From the NCBI GenBank assembly GCA_963763575.1, contig CAVXPD010000019.1, positions 124,001 through 188,000 on the forward strand: a stretch of 64,000 nucleotides of DNA, written 5' to 3'. Shown here in pieces: positions 56,176 to 63,722 of this stretch. Position 1 is the stretch's first letter. Every line of letters starts with the position of its first letter. The stretch is from Bog-473 sp963763575 (GTDB taxonomy: Bacteria; Actinomycetota; Acidimicrobiia; Acidimicrobiales; RAAP-2). The position numbers and the translations under genes were made by a program. Under the pieces are notes generated by a model. The model was given only the letters and a program-made list of their open reading frames with translations. It ran no database searches and was not told the origin of the DNA.

Positions 56176-57740
56176 GCGGACGCGTACTCGTCGCGCAGCG
56201 ACTTCTTGACGATCTTGCCTGTGCCCGCTCGCGGCCAGTCCGAGCGGATCTCGAGTTGTTCGGGGATCTTCTGGGTCATGAGGCCGGCGTCGCGACAGAA
56301 CGAGACGACGTCGGCCAGCTCGAGCGCACCATCGTCGTCCGCCAGCTGCACCACGGCACAGACGCGCTCGCCGCGCTCGGGGTCGGGGAGGCCGATCACG
56401 GCGACCTCGACCACCCTGGGATGGGTGTAGAGCAGGTCCTCGATCTCCTTGGCGCTGATGTTCTCGCCCTTGCGCACGATGACGTCCTTCAGCCGCCCCG
56501 TGAGCGTGAGGTGCCCGTCGGCGCGCAGCCGGCCCAGGTCTCCGGTCCGGAAGTAGCCGTCCTCGTCGAATGCCTCCTTCGTGAGGGCGGGGTCCGTGTA
56601 GCCGTGGAAGACCATCGGGCCCCTGACCCGGACCTCGCCCTCCTCGTCGGGCCCGGCGGGAACGCCGTCGAGGCGGACGATCCGCACGACGGCCCCCTCG
56701 ACGGGCTTGCCGTCCGTGTTGGCCAACTGCTCGTCGGTGTCGTGAGGCGAGCCGTTGGAGATCATCGGCACTTCGGTCATGCCGTAGCCGTGCACGACGC
56801 CGCGGCCGCCAATCTCGTCCCGCACCTCGAAGTGGACCTCGGGCGGCTTGGCTGCGCCACCGCCGGACATGAGGCGGAGCGACGGGAGGACGGGGTCGGA
56901 GGGGTTCTTGCGCTGCTCGGCGAGATACGCGACGTAGAAGGCGGTGCTGCCTCCGACCATCGTGACGAGGTGCTTGCGAAAGATCGGGAGGAGGTCGGGC
57001 GCCGAGAAGGCCTCGACGAGGACCGCGGGAAACCCGATCGACAACATCGTGACGAGATAGTCGGGACCGGCGATGTGCGCGAACGGGAACGCGATGGAGC
57101 CGACGTCGTCGGGTCCCATGTCCAAGGCGCGGGCGAGACCCCAGCCGCCGGCAATCAGCGTCTGGTCGGTGTGCTGCACGCCCTTGGGGTCGGCCGTCGA
57201 TCCGGACGTGTAGTAGATCCAGCGGATCGGGGCGTCCTCCGCTGAGGTCCCCGGGGGAGGTGAGGGCAGGACCGCGGGGTCGGCCTCCGGAAGGCCGGCC
57301 TCGGTCGTCAGGATGGCCGGCCGCGACGGCGCGTCCGCCAGCGCGCGTTCGGCGATGGCGGCGAAGTCGATATCGCGCCACCTGCCCGGGATCACGAAGA
57401 GGGAGGCGCCCGTCTGACGGAGGGCGAAGCCGACTTCGCGCTCGCGGTAGAGGTGGATGATCGGGTTCTGCACGGCTCCGAGGCGCGCCAGCGCCGTCGA
57501 CAGGACGACGGTGTCGATCTGGGTGGGGAGCTGCCACGAGACGACCGAGCTCGTCGTGACGCCCATGGCGTGGAGGCCCGCCGCCACTCGCTCGGCGCGG
57601 TCCCTGAACTCGGCGCAGGTCAGCGCCTCACCGTCGGCCGCGATGAGCAGCGGATGATCCGGGGAGGCCGTGGCGCGGCGGTCGACGAGCTCCCACATGG
57701 TGCGCGCGCCGGTCAGGATCTCGCTCGGGGTGGTGCTCAT
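56172..57740 (-). CDS. AMP-dependent acyl-CoA synthetase/ligase
   Basis: 522 residues from ATG 57740, with AAAGGAG 5 nt upstream. Adenylate-forming superfamily: P-loop IYYTSGSTADPKGV, HGYGMTEVPM, YFRTGDLGRL, and the catalytic Lys in RAGTGKIVKKSL. Activates a carboxylic acid as acyl-AMP and transfers it to CoA. It resembles the cyclohexanecarboxylate/medium-chain group (FadD/AliA) that act in ring or steroid degradation; the substrate is not certain. Transcribed with the downstream phosphatase. Confidence 0.9.
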   Translation of the reverse strand: MSTTPSEILTGARTMWELVDRRATASPDHPLLIAADGEALTCAEFRDRAERVAAGLHAMGVTTSSVVSWQLPTQIDTVVLSTALARLGAVQNPIIHLYREREVGFALRQTGASLFVIPGRWRDIDFAAIAERALADAPSRPAILTTEAGLPEADPAVLPSPPPGTSAEDAPIRWIYYTSGSTADPKGVQHTDQTLIAGGWGLARALDMGPDDVGSIAFPFAHIAGPDYLVTMLSIGFPAVLVEAFSAPDLLPIFRKHLVTMVGGSTAFYVAYLAEQRKNPSDPVLPSLRLMSGGGAAKPPEVHFEVRDEIGGRGVVHGYGMTEVPMISNGSPHDTDEQLANTDGKPVEGAVVRIVRLDGVPAGPDEEGEVRVRGPMVFHGYTDPALTKEAFDEDGYFRTGDLGRLRADGHLTLTGRLKDVIVRKGENISAKEIEDLLYTHPRVVEVAVIGLPDPERGERVCAVVQLADDDGALELADVVSFCRDAGLMTQKIPEQLEIRSDWPRAGTGKIVKKSLRDEYASA

Positions 57741-57821
57741 GGGTGCTCCTTTCGGGGACATTCCATAGCAGCTCCGGGCGGGGTGGCCCCAAGCCGGCGT
57801 GGGGCGCGGCAGAATGGGTTC

Positions 57822-58094
57822 GTGGTCAAGCGGCCCGTGCACAGCGAGCGCCACGTCGAGCCCGCCCAGGGCGAGAAGACCGTCGACCGCCGGCGCCAGG
57901 CGACCTTGGTCGGGGTGGGGCTGGCGGTGGTGCTGCTGGTCTGGTTCGCGATCGCCAATCTGAACGACGTCCGGATCGACTTCTGGGTGTTCCATCGCGA
58001 GGCCCCGCTGATCCTCGTCATCGTGATCTCGGGCCTGCTCGGGGCGCTGATCACGGCGCTCGTCATGCGCCGACGGCCCCGGGCGAAGGAGTAG
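57822..58094 (+). CDS. LapA-family (DUF1049) small membrane protein
   Basis: 90 residues from GTG 57822. A 25-residue basic cytoplasmic start, then two transmembrane helices (ATLVGVGLAVVLLVWFAIANL and LILVIVISGLLGALITALVM) separated by VRIDFWVFHREAP, and a final RRRPRAKE. This is the LapA/DUF1049 hairpin, implicated in envelope or lipopolysaccharide assembly in Gram-negatives; the role in actinobacteria is unknown. CAGAAT lies exactly 6 nt before the start, near the leaderless pattern. Confidence 0.82.
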   Translation: MVKRPVHSERHVEPAQGEKTVDRRRQATLVGVGLAVVLLVWFAIANLNDVRIDFWVFHREAPLILVIVISGLLGALITALVMRRRPRAKE

Positions 58095-58300
58095 CCGGGC
58101 TCTTCCAGCCGTTGCCCCGGGGGGCGAGCGCTGACGAGCCGGTGACCGCGTCGTCGGAGAGCCGCTCCGGCCCTATGCTGACGGCTGGTGGAGAGCACCG
58201 CAGGGGCACGAACGAGGGAGCGGGCGCACGTTGTCCACGCCCGCCCGGCGTGCCAACATGTGGCGGACAGGGTTGTGGAGACCCAAGGGGGCAAGTAGGA

Positions 58301-58699
58301 GTGCCGCTTTCCGACCACGAACAGCGAATTCTGGCTGAGCTCGAGGAGTCACTGGTCAAGCAGGATCCCGAGTTCGCCGAGCGAGTGCGGTCGGAGACCG
58401 TGTACCGGCACGCCGGTCGTTACTGCAAATGGGCTGCCGTGACCTTCGTCCTCGGCGTGGTCATCCTCGTCGCCTTCTACTCCCAGTCGGTCGTCGCCGG
58501 CTTCATCGGCGTGGTGATCATGTTTGCGTCTGCCGTCTGGTTCGAGCGGAACCTGCGCCGCATGGGGCGGGCCGGCTGGGCCGATCTGCGTCGGTCGCGG
58601 GATAGTGAGAAGGCGGGAGGCACATCGAGCGGTATCGAGGGTGCGGTGAGCGACGCCCGCGACTGGTTCCGTTCCCGCTTCCACCGGCGCGAGGGCTGA
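58301..58699 (+). CDS. DUF3040 membrane protein
   Basis: 132 residues from GTG 58301. Begins PLSDHEQRILAELEESL, the DUF3040 signature, then two helices (AAVTFVLGVVILVAFYSQSV and AGFIGVVIMFASAVWFERNL) and a basic cytoplasmic tail. In mycobacteria a DUF3040 gene also lies close to mraZ; here it is 2.8 kb upstream of mraZ. TATGCT near 58174 is a possible -10, leaving a leader of about 120 nt. Confidence 0.88.
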   Translation: MPLSDHEQRILAELEESLVKQDPEFAERVRSETVYRHAGRYCKWAAVTFVLGVVILVAFYSQSVVAGFIGVVIMFASAVWFERNLRRMGRAGWADLRRSRDSEKAGGTSSGIEGAVSDARDWFRSRFHRREG

Positions 58700-58777
58700 G
58701 TCGCACTCCAGGGGGCGCCGCCGCGCCGCCGTCCATGCCGAGTCCAGCGCCATCTGGCGCGATGAGTGGCGGTCGGC

Positions 58778-59680
58778 GTGACTGACCTGGCCCTGGCGGT
58801 CGACATCGGGGGCACCAAGATGGCCGCCGGACTGGTGGGGCCGGAAGGGAACCTCGTGGAGCGCGCCGTCGTCCCGACGCGGCCCGACGCGACGGGCCGC
58901 GAGAGTGCGGAACTCCTGTGGGACGACCTGGCGGGGCTGGTGAAACAGGTGGTGAGCGCGCCCGGGCGCAGGGACCAGGTCGTCGTGTGCGGCGTGGGGT
59001 GCGGCGGGCCGATGAGCCCCGGCGGAGAAGAGGTCTCCCCGTTGAACATCGCTGCCTGGCGGTCGTTCCCCCTGCGGCGGCGGGTGCGCGAGTTGACGGG
59101 CCTGCCGACGTACGTGGACAACGACGCGAAGGCGCTGGCGCTCGGTGAGGGGTGGGTCGGAGCGGCCAAGGGCTGTGAGGACTTCATCGCGATGGTGGTC
59201 TCGACCGGGGTCGGAGGCGGCATCGTCCTCGACGGCCGGCTCCTCGACGGACGACTCGGAAACGCCGGCCATATCGGCCACGTCATCGTGGTGCCCGACG
59301 GCCGAGTCTGCCGCTGCGGTGGCCGCGGGTGTCTCGAGGCCGAGGCGTCGGGGACGGCGATCGAGGCGATCACCGGCCGTCCGGCTCGTGACGCGCCCGT
59401 CGAGACGGTCGAGCGCGCCGGGACGCTCGTCGGGCGTGCGATCGCTTCGGTGGTGAACCTGCTCGACCTTCGTCTCGCCGTGGTGAGCGGTTCGGTCGCC
59501 CTCGGGTTTGGCGAGCCCTTCTTTGGCGCCGCCCAGTCGGAGATGGACCGGCTCTGCCGGCTGGATTTCGCGCGGGGGGCAAAGGTGGTACCGGGCGGCC
59601 TGGGGGACGAGGGCCCCCTGATCGGCGCGGCGCGGGTCGGGTGGCGCGGGGCGCGGGGCCCGGCCGGTGCGGTGACGTGA
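58778..59680 (+). CDS. ROK-family sugar kinase
   Basis: 300 residues from GTG 58778 (a GTG at 58766 adds four). ATP-binding LAVDIGGTKMAAGLVG, catalytic Asp in TYVDNDAKALALGE, GVGGGIVLDGRLL, NAGHIGHVIV and the zinc-binding CRCGGRGCLEAEASG typical of ROK glucokinases and N-acetylmannosamine kinases. Phosphorylates a hexose with ATP in the cytoplasm. Its stop overlaps the next gene's GTG (GTGA). Confidence 0.87.
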   Translation: MTDLALAVDIGGTKMAAGLVGPEGNLVERAVVPTRPDATGRESAELLWDDLAGLVKQVVSAPGRRDQVVVCGVGCGGPMSPGGEEVSPLNIAAWRSFPLRRRVRELTGLPTYVDNDAKALALGEGWVGAAKGCEDFIAMVVSTGVGGGIVLDGRLLDGRLGNAGHIGHVIVVPDGRVCRCGGRGCLEAEASGTAIEAITGRPARDAPVETVERAGTLVGRAIASVVNLLDLRLAVVSGSVALGFGEPFFGAAQSEMDRLCRLDFARGAKVVPGGLGDEGPLIGAARVGWRGARGPAGAVT

Positions 59681-59985
59681 GCGGCGACCCGGACGGGGAC
59701 GACGTCGGGAGCAGGCGCGATCGTCGAAAACGAGACGCCGTGGTCGTGGTGCGGGCGGTCCTGAGCCACCCCGAGCTGTCGTGGGCCTCGCTCGGTGCCG
59801 TGCGACGCATGGCGCGGCGGGGATGGTGGCGCCGCCCACCGTTCTTGCCCGTGCCGGGCGACGCGTACTGGCGATTTCGGCTCGTCACCGCCAACGGCGG
59901 CGACGGGGAAACGGAGGAGCTGACGACCTCCGACGTCGTCGCCTACCTCCGGTGGTGTCAGAGGTCACGGCCGGGTCGCGGATAG
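59677..59985 (+). CDS. Small uncharacterised protein coupled to the ROK gene
   Basis: 102 residues from GTG 59677, overlapping the ROK stop. Strongly basic in the middle (RRMARRGWWRRPPFLPVPG), then AYWRFRLVTANGGDGETEELTTSDVVAYLRWCQRSRPG. No membrane segment and no recognised family. The codon use and coupling make it a plausible gene. It is followed 11 bp later by the HNH gene. Confidence 0.65.
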   Translation: MSGDPDGDDVGSRRDRRKRDAVVVVRAVLSHPELSWASLGAVRRMARRGWWRRPPFLPVPGDAYWRFRLVTANGGDGETEELTTSDVVAYLRWCQRSRPGRG

Positions 59986-59996
59986 CCTCTGGAGCC

Positions 59997-60503
59997 ATGG
60001 AGCGGGTGCTCCTCCTCAATGCGACCTACGAGCCGCTGGCCCTCGTCTCCGATCGCCGTGCCGTCGTGCTCATGCTGGCGGGTCGCGCCGAGCCGGTGGC
60101 CATTCGTGAGGATTGCAAGATCTTCCACTCGGCGAGGCTGGACGTCGAGGTCCCGTCCATCGTCCGGCTCTGCCACATGGTGCGCATCCCACGCTGGGCG
60201 CGGACACCGCCGGTTACCCGCCGCTCGGTGCTGCGACGAGACGGTGGGCTGTGCGTCTACTGCTCCAAGCCCGCCGACACCATCGACCACGTGATCCCGC
60301 GCAGCCGCGGGGGTACGCATGACTGGTCCAACGTCGTCGCCGCGTGCAAGCGGGACAATCTCGTGAAGGCCGATCAGCTGTTGTCCGAGTTGGGCTGGAC
60401 GCTCCGGGTGAAGCCCGCACCGCCCGACGGGCATCTCTGGCGCCTCCGGCACCTGTCCGATGTCGACCCGCTGTGGGAGCCGTATCTCGCCGCGGCTTCC
60501 TGA
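59997..60503 (+). CDS. HNH endonuclease-domain protein
   Basis: 168 residues from ATG 59997; TAGCCT lies 8 nt upstream and GGAG directly before. N-terminal part ERVLLLNATYEPLALVSDRRAVVLML is the lead-in of a widespread actinobacterial HNH family; the HNH core is GGLCVYCSKPADTIDHVIPRSRGGTHDWSNVVAAC, with CxxC zinc ligand, DH and N. Likely a DNA-nicking or repair-related enzyme; this group is chromosomal and not a homing element. The stop lies 2 nt before the next start. Confidence 0.88.
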   Translation: MERVLLLNATYEPLALVSDRRAVVLMLAGRAEPVAIREDCKIFHSARLDVEVPSIVRLCHMVRIPRWARTPPVTRRSVLRRDGGLCVYCSKPADTIDHVIPRSRGGTHDWSNVVAACKRDNLVKADQLLSELGWTLRVKPAPPDGHLWRLRHLSDVDPLWEPYLAAAS

Positions 60504-60505
60504 AG

Positions 60506-61198
60506 TTGGCGCCGATCCCTTCGTCACAGTCGTTCTTCGACGTCGAGCAGTTCCGGTCCGAGCCGCGACGGGTGGCACTCGCGCGTGAGGTCGCGGTCCC
60601 CACGCTCGTGCTGGGCAGCACCCAGCCGCCCGAGCTGGTGGACGCGGTGGCCATGCGCCAGCGGAAGGTGGAACTCGCCCGCCGTCGCGGAGGGGGCGGG
60701 GCCGTCTACCTCGAGCCGGGCGATCCCCTCTGGATCGACGCGTGGATCCCGCGCGACGACCCGCTGTGGCTCGTCGACGTCGCCGTCGCCGGCGAATGGG
60801 TCGGGACCTGGTGGGCCGACGCCCTGGCGCAGCTTGGAGCGCGCGAGTTCACCGTCCACACCGGCCGCTCGGTGCCCGGGGACCTCGGCGAACTCGTGTG
60901 CTTCGCGGGACGCGGCCCGGGTGAGGTCTTCACGGGATCCCGCAAGGTGGTGGGCCTCTCGCAATGGCGATCGCGCGAGGGCGCGTTGTTCTCGTCGTGC
61001 GCCTATCTCGCGTGGGACCCGGCGCTCATGCTCTCGCTGTTGAACATCGACGAGCACTCGCAGGCCGAACTCGCGCCACTCCTGGCACAGGTCGCGGTTG
61101 GGCTCGGTGGCCTCGAGCCCCCGGTGGGCGACCTGTCACGGCTGCGCGATTTGTTGTTGGGCTCGTTCCCGTCGCTGGGCGTGCCCCCCGCGGCCTAG
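60506..61198 (+). CDS. Lipoate-protein ligase A-family protein
   Basis: 230 residues from TTG 60506, 2 nt after the HNH stop. BPL/LplA fold: MRQRKVELARRRGGGGAVYLEPGDPLWIDAW holds the lipoyl-AMP binding RRxGGGGAVY motif, then FAGRGPGEVFTGSRKVVGLSQWRSREGALF with the conserved Lys in GSRKVVG. Probably attaches lipoate or octanoate to acyl-carrier domains, or is a diverged paralogue. No ATG or GTG is available in frame near the start, so TTG is the best choice (CTG 60500 overlaps the stop). Confidence 0.82.
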   Translation: MAPIPSSQSFFDVEQFRSEPRRVALAREVAVPTLVLGSTQPPELVDAVAMRQRKVELARRRGGGGAVYLEPGDPLWIDAWIPRDDPLWLVDVAVAGEWVGTWWADALAQLGAREFTVHTGRSVPGDLGELVCFAGRGPGEVFTGSRKVVGLSQWRSREGALFSSCAYLAWDPALMLSLLNIDEHSQAELAPLLAQVAVGLGGLEPPVGDLSRLRDLLLGSFPSLGVPPAA

Positions 61199-61426
61199 CG
61201 CGTCGCTCGGCCCGGCCCCGGCCCTGGGCTGCGGGTCGTTCTTCTCGCTTTCGTCGTCGTCGTCCTTTCTTTCCGTCCTTTCCTCCGCTGCGGCGTCAAG
61301 GCCCGGACCTGTGCCCTGACACCCGTCGCGGGGACGGTCGGGTCCGGGTTTGCCGCCGGGAGCCGGCTGGCGGAAACGGGCGGCCGGCTGCCTTCGGGGG
61401 GCTCCGGGGCGGTGGGGTGTTGCGTT

Positions 61427-61479
61427 TGGGTTGCATGTGGGTCCCTGTGGTTGTCTGGTGGAGGAAAAGGGCGTAGAGT
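61427..61479 (+). promoter_or_regulatory. mra promoter with MraZ-type box
   Basis: TTGTCT (61451-61456), 17-bp spacer, TAGAGT (61474-61479), placing the transcription start near 61486. Upstream and up to the -35 are TGGGT (61427), TGGGT (61438) and TGGTT (61448), spaced 11 and 10 bp, which is the direct-repeat form recognised by MraZ in other bacteria. A further TGGGG lies at 61413. MraZ would repress its own operon here. The remainder of the gap 61199-61420 holds pyrimidine-rich sequence and no gene. Confidence 0.65.
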
Positions 61480-61546
61480 GGCGGGAAATGGTGTGACTGG
61501 TACAGGAGAGGACGCAGGTCAGGGAGCGTCGTGGGAGATCAGGTCG

Positions 61547-61963
61547 GTGGAAAAGTTCGTCGGGAGGTACGAGCACTCGCTCGACACCAAAGGCAGGGTG
61601 ATCCTGCCGGCGAAGTTCCGAGGCCCGTTCGAGCGCGGCGGCTACCTGACCCAGCACTCCGAGGGGTGTCTGGCGCTCTGGACACCCGGAGAGTTCGAGC
61701 GACACATGGAGGTGATGCGGGAAAGGGCGGATGCGGGGCATTCGAGCGAGCGGAACCGGGCCCGTATCTGGGCGTCGAACTCGGCCGAGGTCGAGATCGA
61801 CCGGCAGGGACGTATGCCGATTCCGTTGCATCTGCGGAGCTTCGCCAAGCTCGACGCCGAGGTGTTGGTGCACGGGGCGATCGACCGGATCGAGTTGTGG
61901 AACCCGGCCGAGTGGGAGTCCCGCGTCCGGCCCGAGGAGAGCTGGCTGCTCGAGGACGACTGA
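61547..61963 (+). CDS. mraZ: Transcriptional regulator MraZ
   Basis: 138 residues from GTG 61547. Two AbrB-like SpoVT halves: FVGRYEHSLDTKGRVILPAKFR and SAEVEIDRQGRMPIPLHLRSFA, each with the DxxGR motif that binds DNA. The length is usual (about 140). MraZ binds direct repeats in front of the dcw operon. Those repeats are visible at 61427-61452. First gene of the division cluster, followed by 281 bp before rsmH. Confidence 0.94.
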   Translation: MEKFVGRYEHSLDTKGRVILPAKFRGPFERGGYLTQHSEGCLALWTPGEFERHMEVMRERADAGHSSERNRARIWASNSAEVEIDRQGRMPIPLHLRSFAKLDAEVLVHGAIDRIELWNPAEWESRVRPEESWLLEDD

Positions 61964-62043
61964 CGAGGGGACGACTGACGAGGGGGCGGCTGGCAACGGG
62001 AACGACGGGAACGACAGGAACGACAGGAACGACGGGGACGACA
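61961..62043. repeat. Tandem repeats in the mraZ-rsmH gap
   Basis: 61961-61990 holds two 15-bp units (CTGACGAGGGGACGA type). 61999-62043 holds five 9-bp units (GGAACGACA/G). A further run of GACACAACGAA-like words extends to about 62110. The unit of 9 keeps the frame, but no recognisable protein spans the gap. Confidence 0.8.
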
Positions 62044-62244
62044 GGAGGTTTCGAAGACACAACGAACGAAGACACAACGAAGAGGACACGACAAAAGAGG
62101 ACACGCCGGGACGACTCGTCCCGGGGGACGCAATGGACCATGTGCAGCTCCTCGACCGGCGCGCTGGAAGGCCACTCCACCCACTTCCACAGCGGTCGTC
62201 TGGATCTCCACCTCCCCCTCGACCAACCGGCCGAGGAGCTGCAG

Positions 62245-63186
62245 ATGGCCCACTCGTTCGAACACATTCCCGTGCTGCGCGACGAGGTGGTGTCGTTGTT
62301 CGCACCCGTCCCTCCAGGCGTGCTCGTCGACGCGACCGTCGGCGGGGGAGGGCACGCGGGCGCGTTGCTCGAGGCGTATCGAGGCTTGCGACTGGTCGGG
62401 CTGGACCGGGACCCGGCGGCATTGGCGGCGGCTTCTGATCGTCTGTCCTCGTTCGGGGACCGGGTCACGCTGATCCGGTCCCCGTTCTCGGCGTTGGGGT
62501 CATCCCTGGGCGAGCTCGGGTTGGACGACGAGGCCTTGTCGGGGGTGCTCTTCGACCTGGGGGTGAGCTCGCCCCAGCTCGACCGGGCCGAGCGGGGCTT
62601 CTCCTTTCGCTCCGATGGTCCGCTCGACATGCGGATGGATCCGTCGGCCCCGGTCACCGCGGCCGACCTGGTGAACGAATTGCCGGAGGGGGCGCTCGCC
62701 GCGCTCTTCCGCGAGAACGGAGAGGGGCGGCTGTCCGGGCGCATCGCACGGGCCGTCGTGGGGGCCCGGCCGTTGTCTTCGACGGGGCAACTGGCCGAAG
62801 TCGTGGCCTCGGCCGTGCCGGCTGCGGCGCGGCGGCGGGGCCACCCGGCCCGCCGGGTCTTCCAGGCCCTGCGGATCGCGGTGAACGACGAGCTCGGGCA
62901 GCTGGCGGCGGCGTTGCCCGTCGCGTTGTCGCACCTGGGCGTGGGCGGCGTCTGCGCCGTCATCAGCTACCACTCGGGAGAGGACCGCTTCGTGAAGCAG
63001 GCCTTCGCCGATGCTGCGTCGGGCGGGTGCGTGTGCCCGCCAAGCCTGCCATGCGTGTGTGGAGCCGTGCCCCGGCACCGCCTGGTCTTCCGTGGCTCAC
63101 GCAAGCCCTCCGCGGCTGAGGTGGCGGCCAACCCCCGGGCCGAGGCGGCCCGGTTGCGCGCCATCGTCCGAACGGCCTCCGACTGA
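62245..63186 (+). CDS. rsmH: 16S rRNA (cytosine1402-N4)-methyltransferase RsmH
   Basis: 313 residues from ATG 62245, with GAGGAG 6 nt upstream. RsmH (MraW) blocks: FEHIPVLRDEVVSLF, LVDATVGGGGHAGALL (SAM site), LVGLDRDPAAL, VLFDLGVSSPQLDRAERGFSF, DGPLDMRMD, HPARRVFQALRIAVNDEL and ISYHSGEDRFVK. Methylates N4 of C1402 in 16S rRNA. The frame is open further upstream to an ATG at 62140, but those 35 residues are not conserved-looking. Stop and next start overlap as TGATG. Confidence 0.95.
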   Translation: MAHSFEHIPVLRDEVVSLFAPVPPGVLVDATVGGGGHAGALLEAYRGLRLVGLDRDPAALAAASDRLSSFGDRVTLIRSPFSALGSSLGELGLDDEALSGVLFDLGVSSPQLDRAERGFSFRSDGPLDMRMDPSAPVTAADLVNELPEGALAALFRENGEGRLSGRIARAVVGARPLSSTGQLAEVVASAVPAAARRRGHPARRVFQALRIAVNDELGQLAAALPVALSHLGVGGVCAVISYHSGEDRFVKQAFADAASGGCVCPPSLPCVCGAVPRHRLVFRGSRKPSAAEVAANPRAEAARLRAIVRTASD

Positions 63187-63722
63187 TGGGGCCTCCTCCT
63201 CCGGCGGCGTCGGCGGCGCCGGCCGGCCGCTTGCGCGGCGCCTCCGCCCAGCCTTCGCGCCGCGGCGAGGCGACACGCCTGCGCCGGACACTGCGCATCG
63301 TCCCACCTCGGGGACGGCGGGGCAGGCAGGCGACCGATCACCGGGCGCGGAACCGCCGGCGGACGCTGCCCATCATCTCGATCTCCCTGGTGGTCGCAGC
63401 GTTGCTCGCCGTGGTCGTGGCGCAGGCCTTGCTGGCCAACGGCCAGGTCCGCCTGTCCGCCCTGCAACATGAGCTCTCGCTCGAGCAGAGCGCGCACCGC
63501 CAGGCCGAGTTGTCGGTCTCGGAGCTCGAGACGCCGGCGCGCATCGTCGGCGCGGCGACAAGCCAGCTCCAGATGGTGCGGCCGGCCACGGTGACAGAGC
63601 TGCCCTACGTCTCGTTGAACACGCCGCTGGCGACGCCGAACGTGACGCCTGCTGCGGCGCCACCAAGCACGTCGGCGACGTCAGCAGGCAGCTCGAGCAC
63701 GACCGCAACCTCCACGCCATGA
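63186..63722 (+). CDS. ftsL: FtsL-like septum protein
   Basis: 178 residues from ATG 63186, overlapping the rsmH stop by one base. A basic cytoplasmic domain of about 58 residues, one membrane helix (LPIISISLVVAALLAVVVAQALL), then a coiled coil (ALQHELSLEQSAHRQAELSVSELE) and the short TPARIVGAATSQLQMVRPATV typical of FtsL/DivIC-type proteins. A Ser/Thr/Pro tail ends it. Acts in the divisome with FtsB/FtsQ and the septal synthase. Named from position plus topology, since FtsL sequences diverge fast. Its stop overlaps the next ATG (ATGA). Confidence 0.85.
   Translation: MGPPPPAASAAPAGRLRGASAQPSRRGEATRLRRTLRIVPPRGRRGRQATDHRARNRRRTLPIISISLVVAALLAVVVAQALLANGQVRLSALQHELSLEQSAHRQAELSVSELETPARIVGAATSQLQMVRPATVTELPYVSLNTPLATPNVTPAAAPPSTSATSAGSSSTTATSTP

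Noticed and set aside
59997..60503. HNH gene as a homing endonuclease or mobile element
   Set aside because: No intron, intein or repeats flank it, and it lies in a tight set of chromosomal genes with a 2-nt junction.
62140..62244. 35-residue N-terminal extension of RsmH
   Set aside because: In frame, but unlike RsmH N-termini; a good ribosome binding site precedes ATG 62245.
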